From NCBI GenBank assembly GCA_015501605.1, contig JADNRZ010000020.1:310001-374000 (forward strand): 64,000 bases of DNA, written 5' to 3'. The stretch comes from Panaeolus papilionaceus (taxonomy: Eukaryota > Basidiomycota > Agaricomycetes > Agaricales). Below, piece after piece: positions 47,339 to 58,319 of this stretch. Below the pieces are notes generated by a model, which saw nothing but the letters and a program-made list of their open reading frames with translations, was not told the DNA's origin and did no database searches. Positions within the stretch are counted from its first letter, which is position 1. Every line of letters begins with the position of its first letter. A program made the translations under genes and the position numbers.

Positions 47339-48741
47339 CTACATGCAAACTCTCTTGGGAGGCCTGCTAGGCGTCTTCGGATCCGGAGCGCTTCCCAGAT
47401 CAGTCGAATTCAGAGAGCGCTTCAACCAGGGGCCGTTTGACTGGGGGTTGGACGGCCCAGCGTTGCCTGCAGTATCGTGATCAAAGCCACCTACATCCCC
47501 TCCCTCATCGTCGTTGTCGTCTTCATCACCAGCTTCGTCATCAGTATTCCCTTCATCTTCTTCCCCGTAACTATCCTCCTTTTCACTATCACTCATATTA
47601 CCAGTACCCGAACTCCAGTTCCTGTCAGTGGTCGCAATTCTGCCCCGTGACGGAGATCGATCCTTCATCTTTTGCTTCAGGGTCCGTAGAGATCTTCGAT
47701 GACCCAAATTTGCTGTGGATGTCGAGCCTGACGGTCTGTAGGTCTTCTGGTCAACTGTGGTCCGCGATGCTCGCTTGTCCTGATCCTCAGGGGCCAAGGT
47801 AAGGAATAACTTCGAGTTCTCCTGATCGCACGTAAGTTTCGCAGTCCATCGATCATGTAGTTCCTCCACGAGGTCCAGTTCTTCGCCGAAGTTTTGAACA
47901 TGCTCTTCTTCGCGGGCTTCCTTGCTAATACGAGTACTGTGCTCGAGGTGCCGACCCAAGCTAAGAATGACAAACTTGGGGTGAATATGAGATTGGACTT
48001 CAAGAAAGGGATTGTCGAATGGATAGTAGTGTTCTTCTTTGCCAACTCTGCCACCCTGCGACCTATCCGTAGGATAGGTAGTGATATCTCTGTCGGCCAT
48101 TTCTGGTCTTAAGGCAAGGAAAGTGTAGGTGTGAAACTCAAGATCGTCCTCCTGCAGTCCAAAGAATGCGATTAGTCCCTCCAAAGACCACGGTAACGTA
48201 TTTAAACAAAGTGGAAGGTACGACGAACCTCTAATGCAGTCTTCAGATGCGACCCGCCGTCACCCTCTAGTCTGTCACGACCCATGGCGGCGTCGTACTT
48301 TTTCAGAGTCTCCAGCTTAGGGAGCAAGCACCAACAGGCATTATCATACATTGCGTGCAGATCGCTCACGGCGTAGAAGCAATTCTTTCTAGAATCGAGG
48401 CTGAGACTGTCTCGATCCATGCCCCAGAAAAACTCTAGAGACGTCAACTAAATGCGTTTATAGATAAGTCTCGGAATATTAGAGGGAGAGAGAATACATA
48501 CAAGGCCAGTGTCCAAAGCTTTGCTTCGGGGATATACATGGCAGAGCTGAATTCCGATGGTAGGCGTTTCGCTGTTGCCTCGGTTTTCGATGAGACATCG
48601 ACATTGTGTGGGAGCGATTTCTGCTACTCTTGTTTTGATATGAGAGTCGCGGGGAGTAAGGTATGGCTTACGGCCACGGACGTGCTTGATCGCTGTTCTC
48701 CCGGGAGGAGTGTCATGATCAGTGGGTTGAGCAGACGCCAT
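47339..48741 (-). CDS. HNH_2-like nuclease, type A (copy 1)
   Basis: Three exons, all phase 0 (48741-48502, 48447-48229, 48151-47339), give 423 residues. The ATG at 48741 is preferred over 48792 because a TATAAA lies only 6 bp upstream of the latter, and because MASxQP aligns with the start of the 56.1 kb copy. The core is CRCLIENRGN ... QLCH68 ... LDSRKN102 ... SDLH111AMYDN, the H-N-H arrangement of the fungal HNH_2 (Pfam PF13391-type) nucleases, metal-dependent DNA-cleaving folds. Next comes a conserved YPFDNPFLEVQSHIHPKFVI block shared with every family member here. The tail (about 340-400) is strongly acidic (EKEDSYGEEDEGNTDDE). It is divergently paired with the type B gene at 49.2 kb. 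Biological role unknown. Confidence 0.75.
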
Positions 48742-48797
48742 CTGAGGAGGATACAACTGATTGGACTTGGGAAACTCACTTGAATACTCCATGCCGT

Positions 48798-48803
48798 TTT
48801 ATA
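48798..48803 (-). promoter_or_regulatory. TATA box of type A copy 1
   Basis: CTATAAAACG on the minus strand lies 57 bp before the ATG at 48741. The other type A gene has a TATAAA 63 bp before its ATG, so the spacing is conserved and decides the start. Confidence 0.55.
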
Positions 48804-49244
48804 GAATCGTTAACAATGGGGACTATGTGTAGTGAGTGAATGACTCGGAAAAATCTCTGTATAGCAACGCATAGGACGAGGGGTCGGCGGACAATGAGAG
48901 TAGTTGAAAATGTTGGAAGGTCGTCTTCCAGAATAGGACTCGAAACGACCCCAAGGGCCCAAAGTTGATGGATGAACCGCCTGAATTTCAAAAGTCGAGA
49001 TTCATAGTTGATATGGAATTAATCATATCCTGGGCAAGCTCCATTGTCGGTGCAATCAACATGTATAGACTTTCGATTTTGGATTTCATTGTTCGTCAAG
49101 TCTTAGCTGGCTCCCTATGCGAATGAAGCCCCACGTGATCGTGAAGGATCCAGCTGTGGCAACTCCATTGCGACTTTGTCGCGTCTTGCTGTATCTTTCA
49201 CCGTTACCTACATCTCCGTGAAGACGCTACTTTTTATTTCAACA
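48804..49244. promoter_or_regulatory. Shared divergent promoter region, HNH pair 1
   Basis: About 500 bp separate the start codons of the type A gene (48741, minus) and the type B gene (49245, plus). A TATA box is visible only on the type A side. The type B side is pyrimidine-rich before the ATG. Co-regulation is inferred from geometry. Confidence 0.5.
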
Positions 49245-50600
49245 ATGAATACATCACTTAAGCACATCACAAATGCTGCTATACGACGTGCTCAAGCCGC
49301 GGATCCCAACTCACAGCGGTGTCTCATAGAGAATTGCTCAGAACAACGCGCGGTTCGACTAGTTCATGTGTTTAGGAGGGACGCCCCAATATACATGGTG
49401 AGAATCGTCTGACAATTATCAAATCAGTCTCAACTCATTTCTTTCTATTTGGCCTCTGCAGATAGAGGGAATGGAATGGTGTTGGAACATGGCGAAAGAA
49501 ACTCTGAACCTCGACACGAGACAGAATATATTCTTCGGTACGTTACGGCTTATTCCCAACCATTGAATAGCATCATCCTGAAGACAATTTTCTTAGTGGG
49601 TGCATCCATGCATCAACTTTATAGGGATAAGCAATGGGCTCTTCTACCAGACGAGGACATGGTTTTTCGATATTTGAATCAAAGGAAGTTGCGTCCTCTG
49701 AAGCGGTACGAGTTCCCTCAGATTGAGGTAATACATCACCATCATCGCTGCTGAGATTTGTGCGGACTTAAATTTTCTTGCTAGGGGGACAGCTTTCAAT
49801 ACAGATTTCTCCCTCTGAATGATATGGAGGACGTCGTCATTACTCGCCAAACCACCACCAAGAACAATCACGAAGTGGCTATTCACCACTATCCCTTCGA
49901 CGATTTCCCGGTCATCACCACCCATGTCCACCCAAAATACGCCATACTTCACCTTGGTCAGCTATTCTATGGTCGCCTAACCTGTAATAAGAAGGTGCTG
50001 ATTGCCAAATACCCTTGGTTACATCAAATTGTGCAACTGTATCAGAAATGGACGTATGGGGAACCGGAGGGCGCTGAAGAAATACCGTCATACATATCCA
50101 AGTCTTTTCAAGAGAGTAGTGTATCAGGTTTATTCTCTGAGGTGGAACCTGAAGAGTCGTGCACTCCGTTACGGCGAATTCCATCGCTTCAGGGTCATGT
50201 GGACAGGGACACCGCAACTTCGTCCAGAAATCACGGGGCTCCGTTTTCTGACCATCATTCTGGCGCAACCACCCGTGTCAGCATTCCCGCATGCCACAGA
50301 CGAAGATTGAGGAAGCGTCCCGCTGTTGGAGCTGTCGAGGGTCCAGAACAACGCCCCAACAAGCGCACACTCACATCAAAGGCTCTCAAAAGGCAAGATG
50401 AACGCGAAGACTTAGAGTCGGTCAAGTGGACGTCGGAAAGGCTTGCAATGTGGGCCGAAAAATCCAGCACACCTTTATTTCCACCACCATTCTCCCCACC
50501 TCCACCTTTATCATTACCCTCTCCTCCACGTCCAGCGTCTTCTGCGAGGCTTCCACTTCGCAGGTCGGCACGCATCAAAGCCAAGGCGCGTAAAGCATAA
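49245..50600 (+). CDS. HNH_2-like nuclease, type B (copy 1)
   Basis: Four exons (49245-49397, 49462-49537, 49597-49727, 49785-50600) give 391 residues. The exon lengths 153, 76 and 131 nt are identical to those of the 55.5 kb copy. The HNH core is QRCLIENC ... RLVH41VF ... LDTRQN73IFF ... ASMH82QLYRDKQWALLPDED. Downstream is the family block YPFDDFPVITTHVHPKYAIL, then a Ser-rich linker, then DLESVKWTSERLAMWAEKSS, then a proline run (PPPFSPPPPLSLPSPPRP) and a basic end (LRRSARIKAKARKA) that could direct the protein to the nucleus or bind DNA. An upstream in-frame ATG-less extension to 49176 is ignored because the paralogues all start at the ATG aligned with 49245. Catalytic residues are intact. 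Partner and target unknown. Confidence 0.8.
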
Positions 50601-51384
50601 TCAGCCGACGCTTCTTTCATTGTGAACTCTTATTTTTATTTGTCTTATTTAATTATTTCTCTTCAATTGTATTCGTAGGGCAATAGAAATCATACCAATA
50701 GTTCATCCATTCATCTGATTTCTTGGATTTTGAGTTGCAGCTTCAGCTTTACGCTGGAACGACAGCAGTCTGACCCGTATTTATCTTACGTTTTTCATCC
50801 ATCGTAGACCTACCTTTGGCCACGGATTTTTTTTAATAACGCGTTGCAACGATTTGATGTCTTGTAATTGGGTCCTGGCTTAAATCTCGATCTCAGGCAA
50901 GCGACCATACCAGTCAATGACCCTGATGGTCACGAATGAGGGAGTCGCGATGAGAATTTGGATCAAGGATGGCCGCGGAGCCCCACGATTCCAACAGTCC
51001 TTCTTCCTTCGTTCCTTCAACTTTCCTTGCCCTCATGCATGAGGCGGTGGTCGAATTTTCGGATATCTGAAGAGAAATATTCGCGCCCAATCTTGTATCG
51101 ATCTCGAGTCTGGGCAAGCATTTCCATGAGAGGAAGCGCCTCGCGACCCTCCGCAAATCATGCTGGGAAGAGCATAATTATCGTTCACGATGTAACATGA
51201 ATATTTAATCACCTGTTCTACTAATTTCAGGGCATAGGTAATCCAAAGAAAAATAACGGTACGTTTCGTCACCTACACGTGTAGACATAATCTACACGCC
51301 TGTGTTGTCGTCTCGAAACTTATCACCTGTTTTCAGACAAAACATGAGTTGAATTGGCAAAGATCAAGACCTTTATCGCGTCAA
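50601..51384. other. Spacer
   Basis: 3' flank of the type B gene, with AT-rich sequence that may hold the polyadenylation signal. No other gene seen. Confidence 0.35.
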
Positions 51385-52332
51385 TGTTGTCGAAGGGGTT
51401 CCTGGCGATATCTGGGTTGAAATATTTAACCACGTCTGCCTTGATGAGGTGCATGAACCGACGCAATCTTAGCTTGATTCAAACCACCATTCCTCTATGG
51501 AAACCTCGGTAGGGGTTGCAAAACCATATCTTGCCCCTTTGCTCCCAGTCATGTTTGTCATCTTCGGAGGCAAATGGAAACGTCACAGAGTGTGATATGG
51601 ACGAAGGTTTTGGTTGTCTCTATCAGGAAGCACCCCGACCTTGTGCTGGAGTACGTGCTTGCTCGAAGCGGCGCAATTCACCCTCTGTCAGCCCCCATTG
51701 CGGCCAAACATGCACCCCAAAATCTTCACGATCCCGCATTCGTATATTGCCTTTCGATGCTACGTAACGTGGCCCACAGAGGGAAAGGCTTGAAGCTCGA
51801 CATTGCGACACACGCTGGACACGAGCGGGCAGGCACAGCGGCTACGATATGATGATGGTCGTATTGGGTAACGAGACAGTGTAGAAGAGTTCATCAGCAA
51901 CATTGCTCAGCTAAACCAGCTATGTAATCTGGAAATCCGACGCTGTGTACCCTCAACGTCTTCCTGGAGCTCGACATCCATGCCAATAGTCCTCCGTTCC
52001 TTAAATGCCCTGCCGTTAGTCGCCTGGAATCAACACCCGTCCGTCTTGCAATACATAACCCTCCCATCATTGGCAAACGCGGTCATTCAACCGTGCAGCG
52101 ACTCGCACGAGTTCGTTACATGCCCCTGCGTTCCAAATGCCCCCCTTCGTCGACTTCACAGTCAAACGAGTATACACATTCGAAGAGACGTGAACGATGT
52201 AAGAAGTTATCATTGTCCTTGAAATTCTGTGATAATCCCAATATAGTACTGTTTTGGTCGCGTGTATCAGGTCAAGATTCGAGTCAGAACCCATTTACGA
52301 GACGCCAAAACATTGCATTGCGTTGTAAGTAA
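51385..52332 (+). pseudogene. F-box protein relic, distinct subfamily
   Basis: The plus strand reads VEGVPGDIWVEIFNHVCLDE (an F-box opening) at about 51388-51450, then meets a stop. Another frame gives VIWTKVLVVSIRKHPDLVLE and YVLARSG at about 51595-51670, the LW---L-HPDLV--YL-RSG pattern that follows the F-box in many agaric F-box proteins. A third frame gives VEEFISNIAQLNQLCNLEIR (LRR-like) near 51875-51945, and SLSLKFCDNPNIVLFWS near 52207-52260. Several stops and frame changes make it a pseudogene. It belongs to a different F-box subfamily from the three complete paralogues at 31-45 kb. It sits between the convergent type B nuclease genes. A ~38 bp block near 52213 recurs at 45302. Confidence 0.6.
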
Positions 52333-52515
52333 AAAAGATTGGTTGCCTTATGTTAAGCTCAGAATTGATAAAACCAAGTTCGACAAATAGATGTCAAACT
52401 GTCGGAGCTCCAGTGTGAAATTGAAGTGGCGAAGAAAGATGAACGGATGTATTGGTATGATATCGGTCGTTAGACATAAATAAGAAAGATAGATAAGACA
52501 AATAATGATAAGAGT

Positions 52516-53885
52516 TCAAAATAAAAGAAAATGTCGTGTCGTCTGCGTCTTACGCGTCCTGGCTCTACCTTTGATACGTGCTGACCTGCGAAGTGCAGGC
52601 TTCAAGGTAGGGGTTCGGTGTCGAGGAGAGTCAGATGACAACGGTGGCGGAGGCGGAGGCGACGGTGAAGGCGATGGAGGTAGAGGTGTGCCGGATTTTT
52701 GTGCCCACTTCGCAAGTCTCACCGATGTCCATTTGACTGACTCCAAGTCATTGCGTTCGTCTTGCCTTTGAAGAGCGTTTGATGTTAAAATTCGTGTCTT
52801 GTGGGTTGTCTCCTGATCGTCGAAGACTTCTGCAGATGAACGCTTCCTTGATGTTCGTTTACACGGGGGGATATTAACACGGGACGGGGCAATGGAATGG
52901 TTACCAGAAGGTACTAGAGTGAAATTATTTCTTGATGAAAGTTCGGCTTGCGCGGGTTGAACTTGGAGGTTTTGAATTCGGCGTAATGGAGTGCATGTTT
53001 CCTCCCCATCCAGCACAGACGGTGATCCAGTCGATCCTTGGTTCCCGCTAGGTATGGTATGAAATGCTGTTGATTTTTCTGCGTCACCCGGAAGTCTTGC
53101 TGACCAGGTCAAGTATAAAGTGCGCACATCTATCAACCAGGGAATTTTGCTGAACAAAGCACGTTTATTTGGCGTTAGAGGATCGACTAGGAGTTGACCC
53201 AAGTGGATGATAGCAAATGTGGGGTGGATATGAGAAGTAATGCAGGGAAGATCGTCGAAGAGATGGTTGTGCACAGTCACGGTGCCGTTGGTGGGATCAC
53301 TGGTTTCGCGGGTAACGTAGATGTCTTCTATATCAATAGGCAGAAGCTTGTACTGAAACGTATCACCCTAGCAAGATAGCTTAGTCCCTTGATTGGAATC
53401 GCAGCAGTAACACGACATACCTCGATATTTGGAAAGTTGTTTCGCTCAAACGGCTCCCTCCTGTTTTTATCATAGTACTGATGGACTATATCTTTTTCTG
53501 GTAGTAGGGCCCATTTTCTATCCTTACAGAGGCGGTGCATGGATGCCCCCACTGGAGCTATGTCAGAACTATCCATTGAATGGTCAGAAATAGGTTGTTA
53601 CTTACGGAAGTATATGTTTTGTCTGGTGTCAAGGTTAAGAGTACCCTTGCCATGATCCAGTCCCATTCCATTGACTCCACCTATAAGAATTTCAGTTAAA
53701 ATTCTGCATTCGACATCAAGCGTACTACTCACTGTCACCATACGAGTCTCCCTGCTGTACACATGCACGATGTGGACCGCTTGAGTTTTCGCACAGTTTT
53801 CTATAAGGCAACACTGCATGTTGGGATCTGCATGTTGGGCACGCTTTATCGCAGTATTTGTTATGGGTTTGAAAGTTGTATTCAT
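52516..53885 (-). pseudogene. HNH_2-like nuclease, type B (copy 2), one-base frameshift
   Basis: Exons by homology are 53885-53733 (153 nt), 53680-53606 (75 nt), 53551-53421 (131 nt) and 53367-52516. Exon 2 is 75 nt, where the sister genes have 76. A base is missing between WDWIMAR and GTLNLDTRQN, so normal splicing breaks the frame before the HNH asparagine. Everything else is intact: CCLIENCAKTQAVHIVH41V, ASMHRLCKDRKWALLPEKD, the HLFDDLPCITSHIHPTFAII block, DLESVKWTSVRLAKWAQKSG, a proline run and a basic end. Notably, if intron 1 is retained the frame stays open from 53885 through the GTLNLDTRQNIYF motif up to 53601. The gene is recently damaged, or depends on altered splicing. It lies convergent to copy 1 and in tandem with copy 3. 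Confidence 0.7.
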
Positions 53886-54234
53886 TGTGAGAGGAAGCGA
53901 TGTTCTGGTGAAGATGTCGGATGAAAGAAAGGTAACAGACGCGACACCGCATCAGTGGACAGCAGCGCAAACACGATCACGTCGTGGGGTCCAAATGCTA
54001 ACACAGCCAAACGTACCATGAGAATTTGTTCGAAACCCTCGTCCTGGACAGGCGAATATATGTCGTTGTTGGCACCAACAATGAAAAATAAAAATAAGAT
54101 CGCATGGAACATCTTTAAAATCTTATGCTCCATTGTAAGCCAAAGGAGACGCGGCTCATCCATGAAATTTGGGCACAAGGGGTCTGATCATTGCCTCCTA
54201 TAGAAATCTAGGTTCGTACCCCGTCTTCCATCCT
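53886..54234. other. Short spacer between tandem type B genes
   Basis: Upstream sequence of copy 2 and 3' flank of copy 3. Nothing recognisable. Confidence 0.4.
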
Positions 54235-55561
54235 TCAAGCCTTACGCGTCCTGGCTCTGATACGAGCGGACCTACGAAGTAGAGGCTTCACAGCTGGGGC
54301 AGGAGTTGAAGGTGAAGGCGGCGGTGGTGGGAGTGAAGGCGTGCCACAGTCTTGAGCCCAAATACCGAGGCTATGCGACGTCCACTTAACCGACTCTAGG
54401 TCGTCGCGCTCGCTTTGCATTTTGAGAGCGTCTGACGTGAGTATCTGTTTCTTTTGAGGTGGGCCTGACTGATCGACAACTTCAGGAGCAGAACGCTTCT
54501 TCGCCGTTGGCCTATGGCAAGGAGGGTTGTTGATACGGGATGTCGCTCCAGACCGGTGGTCCGAAACGGGGACCCCGCGGTTTCTTGACGAAAGGTTGGG
54601 TCGGGTTACGACTTGGCCATCCAAGCCTCGGATTCGACGCAAAGGAGTACAAGAACCTTCGTCGTCGGAGTCACAAGGTGGAAGCGATAGACCTATAGCC
54701 TCGGGGTGAGGATTGGGGATGTATGACCTGGTTGTTGCGGCACAGTCTGGAATTATTGAGGTCCAGGATACGTATAGCTCCAGGACGTCCCTTAGCCACG
54801 GGAACTTGACCACGAGCGACTTGATATTGCGAATGGAACGACTGTGGAACAAATAGCCCAATTGAAGCAACGCGTATTTAGGGTGAACATGGGAGATAAT
54901 AGGAGGCAGGTCGTCGAATGGATATCGGTGGACAGTGACGTTGGGTTGGTGGGGATCGCTGGATTGGCGAGTAACATAGATATCCTCCAGGTCGTCGAGA
55001 GGAAAGAGCCGGTATTCAAACGTATCTCCCTGGAGAGCAAACATCAGCCTACTGTCTACACGATTTTGAATCGGAATGGTACGAATATTACCTCAATTTT
55101 TGGGAAGTGATGCCGACTTAAAGGGTTTACCCTTTTCGCATCGAAGTACTCATAAATAATGTCCTTGTCCGGGAGGAGCACCCATTTCTTGTCTTTATAG
55201 AGCTTATGCATGGAAGCACCTACTGCAAACTCAGTCAGCATTTACGAGGATACAACAGTACGAAACAATCAGTACTTACAGAAGAAAACGTTCTGTCTGG
55301 TATCCAGATTAAGAGAACCTTTGGCCATTGCCCAGTTCCATTCCAAGGTCTCCACCTGTGATAGATTAACATCAACTTTGCTTAATACAGCTTTCACAAA
55401 GTACTCACCAAGACGATGTCGGAGTCCCTGCTAAATACATGAGCTACTTCAACTGCTTGGGTGGTTGAGCAATTTTCTACGAGACAGCGTTGTGAGTTGG
55501 GATCTGCTGCTTGAGCGCGTTTTATGGCCCCAATTTGAATGGGCTTGAGCACAGTATGCAT
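54235..55561 (-). CDS. HNH_2-like nuclease, type B (copy 3)
   Basis: Four exons (55561-55409, 55355-55280, 55222-55092, 55029-54235) in consistent phase give 384 residues. The HNH core has residues at the same numbers as copy 1: QRCLVENC ... VAH41VF ... LDTRQN73VFF ... ASMH82KLYKDKKWVLLPDKD. The family block is YPFDDLPPIISHVHPKYALL. Next come CTPLRRIRGLDGQ, a Ser/Arg-rich linker, DLESVKWTSHSLGIWAQDCG, a proline run and LLRRSARIRARTRKA. The start ATG aligns with the other type B copies, and the 5' flank is pyrimidine-rich. It is divergently paired with the type A gene at 56.1 kb, a mirror image of the 48.7/49.2 kb pair. Intact, likely functional. Role unknown. Confidence 0.8.
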
Positions 55562-56103
55562 TGAAAGAGACTTGCGGGTGATTCTGATGATTTTCAGTTA
55601 TGATGGAAGAAGGAAAGATGAGGGAGTAGAAAGAGACGCGACAATGCTAGCTCAGGCTGCAACAATGCCACTTCACGCGGTCACGTGAGGACCCAAGATG
55701 CGAGGTGGTCCGTGGAGCTGTTCTCGAGAATCGACAGGCTTTGAACAATGAAACATAGGGTTACAAGCATTGACAATAAATTTTCACTAGAATTCTCTGG
55801 AATTTAGAATTTGCTAGATTTCGTCAATACAATGACTCCAGCCACCCTCTGGAGAAATTGGGCCCGAGGGTCGTTACGATCGCCTAATCTGGGAGTCTAG
55901 CTGAGTGAGCCCACCTGGATCCTCATTGTCCTTGACCCCTCATCGAGCACATAGCTATCTACGAGTATCTCAATGTGTCATTTGAACCCTGACGTTACAT
56001 ATGTGTCTTCCATTGTTTTGAAAAGGTGTAAAATGTATAAAATGGTATTGGTTTTTACGGTTCGAGGTTCGACACAGTTCTCCACTACATAGCTCTTCCA
56101 GTT
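55562..56103. promoter_or_regulatory. Shared divergent promoter region, HNH pair 2
   Basis: 542 bp lie between the type B ATG (55561, minus) and the type A ATG (56104, plus). A TATAAA at 56036-56041 serves the type A side. As in pair 1, no TATA box is obvious on the type B side. Confidence 0.5.
56036..56041 (+). promoter_or_regulatory. TATA box of type A copy 2
   Basis: ATGTATAAAATGG lies about 63 bp before the ATG at 56104, matching the layout of type A copy 1. Confidence 0.55.
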
Positions 56104-57691
56104 ATGGCGTCCAACCAGCCGGAGCATCCCACACCCGGATCGAGGTTTACGCCTCAGGGGAAGCTCCTTCCGCGCGACCATCATGTTAAAGCCCGAGTCG
56201 CAGACATCGCACCTGGAAATTGTCGGTGTCTGATCGAAAATCGAGGCAACAGAGAAAAACCGACTGTTGGTATCCAGCTATGCCATACCTTTGCCCGGAG
56301 CATGTCTCTGAAGATAGACACGGTGTGATCTTATCCATCTCAAACTAAAGTTTGCACTGAAGCTTGTAAAACTAGATGACATCCATCGAGTACTACTGGG
56401 GAATGAAACGTGGAAGCCTCAACCTGGATTCCGGATCGAATTGCTTCTACGCTGTGAGCGACCTGCACGCAATGTTCGACAACGGGTTATGGGGTTTACT
56501 TCCTGAGATGAAAATTTTGAAAAAGTATGAAGCCGCCATAGATCGTGACCGAACGGTTGACGATGAGGACCGCGGAGTGCATATCAGACTAGCATTTGAG
56601 GTTTGTCTCTCTGTTGTATTTGTCATTCCTCTGTATTGATTCCTCAAATTTTGCTCTAGGAAGACCAGGTTAAACCCGTCGATGGCCATCCAAACTTTTA
56701 CCACACCTACACCTTTCTAGCTTTTAACAGGAGCATGGAAGATAGGGATATTCATGTGTATACCTGGGATTCCAACGGCCGCAGAATCAGAAAACGAGAG
56801 AGGCGTTACCCGTTCAACAAACCCTTGCTTAAAGTTCAGTCACACCTCCACCCAAAGTTCGTGATCCTCAGCATGGGTCAACAGCTCAGAGACGGTAAAC
56901 ATATTACAGAGAAACACCTCCAGCAGCAACACGTCCAACAGTTCTCAAACGAGCTGGACCTGGTTAAAAAGCTGCATAAGCATTGGACGAAGCCCCTTAC
57001 TCTCGATCAGGAGGAGTCGGAGCATTTCCCCTCTTTCGATTCCGAAGACGTGGATACGAAAGCGTCCAGGACTTCGCACGACTCGAAGACCTACCGGCCA
57101 TCGGGTTCAACGACTGGAGCTGCTGTGAGGAAACCGAGATTGGCTACTCGGCGATCTTCACGCCAACTGGAGGTGCAGTTGAAGAAGGCTCGTCAAAGGG
57201 AAGAAAGATTGAGGAATCGATCTCCGTCGCCCCAGGGAAGAATTGCAGTCGTAGATAAGGAGAAGGGGGAAGCTGATGGTAATATGAGCGAAAGTGAACC
57301 CGAGGATAATGTTGCAAACGAAGATGTTGGACAAGAGGGTGACGAAGAAGACGCTCTGGGTGATAAGATAGAGGGTGGTGACGAAGAGGTGGCCGGCTCT
57401 GAGGACGAGGAGGACAACGACGGGGGGTACGACGAAGAACGGGACGGTGGTGACGCTGGAGGAAACACAGGCGAGTTTGACGACGACGGTAATGACGGCG
57501 ACGAAGAAGACGAGCCGAGAAAGCCTAGGCAGGCGAGGAAGTCCCTACCACATGAAGGCTGGTTGCAAGGGAAGCGTCGCGCTCCAAGTCCCCAGGACGT
57601 GGATGACAACTTCAACGAAGCCGACCGCGAGACTACACCTATAACTCCAGCCAAGGAACTCATGCGTCCAACAAAGAAGATTCGCCGGTAA
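56104..57691 (+). CDS. HNH_2-like nuclease, type A (copy 2)
   Basis: Three exons, all phase 0 (56104-56322, 56376-56600, 56660-57691), give 491 residues. The first donor GTGTGA is weak, but the joined frame matches copy 1. The HNH core is CRCLIENRGN ... QLCH61TF ... LDSGSN95CFYAVSDLH104AMFDN ... LLPEMKILKKYEAA. The family block is YPFNKPLLKVQSHLHPKFVI. After a TYRPSGS motif shared with copy 1 comes a Lys/Arg-rich helix (QLEVQLKKARQREERLRNRS), then ~100 residues rich in Asp, Glu and Gly, and a basic C terminus (RPTKKIRR). The acidic tail is longer than in copy 1. The role is unknown; the acidic tail might contact the basic tails of the type B partners (inference). Confidence 0.78.
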
Positions 57692-58319
57692 AGAGTAAAA
57701 ATTCTTTATCATATACAGTACTTTGTCTTTTTTCTCCCTTTTGGTTCGACGACCGCTGGTTTTATTTTGGATTATCGATCGGCTGCCATCAAATTCGTAG
57801 ATTTGTTAAGGCATATACGCTCTCGATTCCTTTCTTGATATCAGAAGTTGTACAATAGTGCTTTTAAGGTGACCGGTCACCCATGTTTTGCTCAAATATA
57901 TGGATCTTACGTTGGAAATTTAGTGTGGTTGCAAAACACGAGCTGTCTATTATGGGCTTCGTTAAAGCTTAGACTCCGTTGTTATTCTTGAATGCAACTT
58001 GGGCGACGCAGGCATTGTCATAACAATCTCAAGTCCATGCCAATTATATCTGAATCTTCAATCGAGGGGTATTGTGCTGACTTCCATCTAAGAACACTAC
58101 CGAAGTAGCACTTCAAATAAAAGGTAAAATTTATGAGGGCCTTGAGAATGACGACGAATCATTGTTTATATTTGTGATGTGATAATGCGCCGGAGTGGGT
58201 ACTACACCAAACGGCGAACGCAAGACGCGTACATAATGCGGGTATTGAATAAATGCAGATCGAGGAATCAATAATGGGTATAAAAATGAGAATAATAATC
58301 TAAACGTGAATGAAAAACG
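57692..58319. other. Convergent spacer
   Basis: 3' flanks of type A copy 2 and of the type B relic. No gene seen. Confidence 0.4.

Noticed and set aside
48742..48792. Upstream ATG at 48792 as the start of type A copy 1
   Set aside because: A TATAAA lies only 6 bp before it, and the 56.1 kb paralogue starts at the equivalent of the second ATG (48741).
53954..54203. Plus-strand frame between the tandem type B genes
   Set aside because: No domain. It overlaps the upstream region of copy 2 and the 3' flank of copy 3.
57193..57663. Minus-strand Ser/Pro-rich frame of 156 codons
   Set aside because: Antisense shadow of the acidic tail of type A copy 2; Ser/Pro richness mirrors GAX codons.
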